64,000 bases of DNA from assembly GCF_005405585.1 (NCBI RefSeq), contig NZ_BJEQ01000005.1, forward strand, positions 217,474-281,473, written 5' to 3'. How positions within the stretch are numbered: position 1 is the stretch's first letter; each line of letters begins with the position of its first letter. Below are positions 63,441-64,000 of the stretch, piece by piece. The position numbers and the translations under genes are program-made. Origin of the DNA: Agarivorans sp. Toyoura001. GTDB taxonomy: Bacteria; Pseudomonadota; Gammaproteobacteria; Enterobacterales; Celerinatantimonadaceae. The notes beneath the pieces are model-generated. The model was not told where the DNA came from. It ran no database searches and saw only the letters and a program-made list of their open reading frames with translations.

Positions 63441-64000
63441 AAACTCTAGACATAATGATCCCCGGTGAAAGTGCCGACCTCCTGCGTTTATCGTGGGTTA
63501 GTCAAACTAGAGCCACACTGTTAGATGCAAAGTCTTAACAGAACAGGAGATCGACATGTCTACATCTAGCACGTTTTTCATTGGACTAGATGTTCACAAA
63601 GAAACCACAGATGTCGCTTATTGTGTTGATAACTCGAGAGATGAGCCTATATTCCATGGCACCATTCCCACCAATATTCGTTCTATCAACAAACTTATCA
63701 AAAAATACAAAGGCTTGGCTACTCATCTCTGCGTAGTTTATGAAGCTGGGCCCTGCGGATTTTGGCTTTATCGTCATTTAGTTAAACACGGTATTGAATG
63801 CTGGGTAGTGGCTCCCGCCCTTATCCCTAAAGCGCCCGGTGATAAAGTTAAAACCGATAGGCGTGATGCCATCGCTTTAGCGAGAATGGCGCGAGCAGGA
63901 TTGATTCACTCTATTCATGTGCCCAATGCCGATGATGAAGCGGTCCGAGATTTAATCCGTTGTCGTGAAGATGCCATGCTCGATTGTCGCCAAGCGCGGC
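63441..64000 (+). mobile_element. IS110-family insertion element, left part, cut by window end
   Basis: The 5' non-coding part (about 63441-63555) and the start of the transposase gene are visible; the rest continues past the window. The left boundary is approximate, near the GATCCCCGG sequence at about 63458. An imperfect hairpin CTGTTAGA / TCTTAACAG at 63518-63541 precedes the gene. IS110 elements carry a guide (bridge) RNA in a non-coding end. The insertion point lies at the start of the cassette gene at 63431, in place of an attC that would normally be upstream. Confidence 0.75.
63556..64000 (+). CDS. IS110-family DEDD transposase, truncated by the window end
   Basis: From ATG 63556 (AGGAG six bases upstream) the frame is open to the window end, 148 codons. 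The N-terminus FIGLDVHKETTDVAYCVD carries the first Asp of the RuvC-like DEDD catalytic site. YEAGPCGFWLYRHL supplies the Glu, and VKTDRRDAIALARMARAG the Asp pair. IS110 recombinases join DNA through a serine plus the DEDD site and use an RNA from the element to choose the target. The C-terminal serine domain is outside the window. Confidence 0.9.
   Translation, partial: MSTSSTFFIGLDVHKETTDVAYCVDNSRDEPIFHGTIPTNIRSINKLIKKYKGLATHLCVVYEAGPCGFWLYRHLVKHGIECWVVAPALIPKAPGDKVKTDRRDAIALARMARAGLIHSIHVPNADDEAVRDLIRCREDAMLDCRQAR

Noticed and set aside
1..64000. CRISPR arrays, tRNA or rRNA genes
   Set aside because: I saw no regularly spaced direct repeats, no tRNA-like T-arm or acceptor pairs, and no rRNA-like conserved stretches.

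Overview
The window looks like chromosome of a marine gammaproteobacterium of the Alteromonadales/Vibrionales type. This is inferred from gene content: an EF-G 2 resembling the Vibrio paralog, gsk, yajD, csdA-csdE, a prkA-yeaH-spoVR operon, NhaD, two VC_2705-type sodium:solute symporters, and a secreted GH16 glucanase. An Agarivorans-like or related polysaccharide-using genus would fit, but I could not run a search. Base composition is even, in the low-to-mid 40s % GC, and most genes are intact and closely spaced.

Layout. 1-9.6 kb: a DUF3179 membrane protein cut by the window start, a cysteine-less choloylglycine-hydrolase-like protein with a SnoaL-like partner, two LysR regulators, a MATE exporter, a quinone-oxidoreductase-like enzyme, a crotonase and a radical SAM protein with CX4CX2C cysteine spacing. 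9.7-11.6 kb: a probable metal (copper-like) periplasmic module of DUF411, cytochrome c and a His/Cys-rich protein, preceded by a frameshifted DUF2061 gene. 11.7-15 kb: a lipase-type hydrolase and a Na+/solute symporter. 15.3 kb: a structured, promoter- and terminator-bounded small RNA candidate. 15.8-20.5 kb: the prkA-yeaH-spoVR stress operon. 20.6-26.7 kb: NhaD, a degenerate GGDEF protein, csdA-csdE, a LysR regulator and small proteins. 26.9-30.7 kb: a second symporter with its DUF4212 subunit, then a porin. 31-33 kb: a TrmK-like methyltransferase and gsk. 33-39 kb: c-di-GMP signalling, with a TonB receptor, YfiR and a CHASE8-HAMP-GGDEF-EAL protein in one operon, plus a PAS-GGEEF cyclase. 39.7-44.6 kb: a GH16 glucanase, a chemoreceptor, a polysaccharide-lyase-like lipoprotein and a hydrolase lipoprotein. 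44.8-48.9 kb: an S4 protein, EF-G 2, YajD and a zinc-ribbon protein. 48.9-61.5 kb: a surface polysaccharide cluster with five glycosyltransferases, a flippase, an O-antigen ligase/polymerase and a hexapeptide acetyltransferase, next to a large secreted LruC-domain protein and its lipoprotein.

61.9-64 kb is accessory DNA. Three short minus-strand genes are separated by attC-like integron recombination sites. The array is abutted by the 5' part of an IS110-family element that runs off the window. This cassette array, the IS110 element beside it and the 15.3-kb RNA are the least routine parts of the window.

The core sections make sense together as nutrient uptake (TonB receptor, porin, symporters), polysaccharide production and turnover, and c-di-GMP control of surface behaviour. 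No tRNA, rRNA or CRISPR array was seen.
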